A stretch of 64,000 nt of DNA from Catalinimonas alkaloidigena (GTDB lineage: Bacteria > Bacteroidota > Bacteroidia > Cytophagales > Cyclobacteriaceae). Where the stretch lies: assembly GCF_029504655.1 (NCBI RefSeq), contig NZ_JAQFIL010000001.1, positions 315,001-379,000 of the forward strand. Reading direction: 5' to 3'. Position 1 is the first letter of the stretch. Each line of letters starts with the position of its first letter. Below the pieces are notes generated by a model. The model worked only from the letters and a program-made list of their open reading frames with translations. It had not been told where the DNA came from and did not search any database. Below, one piece after another: positions 63,481 through 64,000 of this stretch. The position numbers and the translations under genes were made by a program.

Positions 63481-64000
63481 TTGAATAAATCATTCAACAA
63501 GGAACGCTTGAGAACATATCCACTATTGTTTTGCTGTATACTTCTGGGCTTACTGCTGCTTAGTCATATTAGCTGTGGGCAGCGACAATTGGTGGTGCTG
63601 AAATACAATGAGGTAGTCGCTCGTTTCAATCCCGGTCAGCCTTTTACTTTTAAGTACAAAGCAAGCCGGGAAAAGGTGTCTACTTACATTCGTGATATAT
63701 CAGACACTGCGGTAGTTACGTATGACGATACCGTGTCTATACACGAAATAGACAGAATTTATTTTAAACAGCATGCTTTCCACCAAACCTTAGGGGCCGC
63801 ATTAGTGATTGTAGGGGTAGGTAGGTTTGTGATTGATCAGATCAATAATTTAGCTGTACATGGCAATAAACCCTCGCTGGACAGCGAGGTCAATGAGTTT
63901 TCCATCTCTACAGTTACAGCGGGGCTACCTATGCTGTTGATTAGGAAGAAATCGCAGAAAATGCTGTATAAATATAAGGCTATTATCATAGAGAATGACT
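63481..64000 (+). CDS. Exported hypothetical protein, 5' part (3' end outside window)
   Basis: Open from a TTG at 63481 to the window edge, 173 residues seen. A hydrophobic leader (LLFCCILLGLLLLSHISC) ends at a possible lipoprotein Cys32 or a signal-peptidase site. The mature part is beta-rich (FNPGQPFTFKYKASREKVST and SDTAVVTYDDTVSIHEIDRI) with a second hydrophobic segment ALVIVGVGRFVID. I do not recognise the family. The TTG start lacks a competing ATG upstream. Confidence 0.6.
   Translation, partial: MNKSFNKERLRTYPLLFCCILLGLLLLSHISCGQRQLVVLKYNEVVARFNPGQPFTFKYKASREKVSTYIRDISDTAVVTYDDTVSIHEIDRIYFKQHAFHQTLGAALVIVGVGRFVIDQINNLAVHGNKPSLDSEVNEFSISTVTAGLPMLLIRKKSQKMLYKYKAIIIEND

Overview
The window is a chromosomal segment of a Bacteroidota bacterium, most likely a gliding member of the Cytophagales. 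The evidence is a gliding-motility lipoprotein (GldB), many PorT-like outer-membrane barrels, a tricorn-type S41 peptidase, DUF4421, DUF3365, HipA/DUF3037 and Bacteroidota-style ECF sigma loci, weak Shine-Dalgarno signals, TTG starts and TAnnTTTG-like promoters. I saw no rRNA, tRNA, CRISPR array or intact insertion sequence. All family calls come from reading the proteins; no database search was run.

Layout. 1-4.7 kb (minus): 5' part of nuoL, then a Tat-exported PLP aminotransferase and a Tat-exported flavin amine oxidase. 4.9-9.9 kb: glutamine-dependent asparagine synthetase, a WbuB-like glycosyltransferase, gldB and a small beta-barrel. 9.96-17.05 kb: a co-directional run with an exported TPR-CHAT caspase-like protein, an ECF sigma factor, a membrane TPR protein resembling an anti-sigma factor, an outer-membrane barrel and a cholesterol-dependent-cytolysin-like lipoprotein, closed by a strong terminator. 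This is the best candidate for a new system: a regulated protease and pore-former set at the cell envelope. 17.1-19.9 kb: CE15-type esterase, an HMA/AraC-type regulator, a small barrel.

20-23.5 kb is scarred accessory DNA: an HxlR regulator and YhdH-type oxidoreductase lie between fragments of a PIN toxin-antitoxin pair, beside an intact PIN pair. A duplicated stretch of about 273 bp carries the 3' end of the neighbouring M14 peptidase gene. 23.4-30.9 kb is mostly housekeeping: M14 carboxypeptidase, phosphoglycerate kinase, aminotransferase, prephenate dehydrogenase, a DUF4421 protein without an ATG start, a small conserved protein. 31-41.7 kb: HipA-like kinase with DUF3037, an exported Cys/His protein, a lipoprotein, a sugar isomerase-like TIM barrel, a subclass B1 metallo-beta-lactamase, tricorn peptidase, polysaccharide deacetylase, a DUF1080 protein and a Crp/Fnr regulator.

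41.8-54.5 kb mixes defence-type and accessory genes: a decayed RelBE-like pair, an AbiC-like membrane protein, an SRPBCC protein, a 1038-residue tyrosinase-von Willebrand A fusion, a KefB-type antiporter, a 1.1-kb gene-free stretch with degenerate repeats, a frameshifted conserved gene, MazEF, an AraC regulator with a PEBP-family protein, and a chimeric remnant of a zeta-type kinase and an Rpn-type nuclease. 54.5-64 kb: DUF3365 haem lipoprotein, a Cys-rich protein, a GCS2-CBS ligase overlapping an aspartoacylase-like gene, a GluR0-type ligand-gated channel, a receiver protein with a PAS histidine kinase, and a truncated exported protein at the edge.
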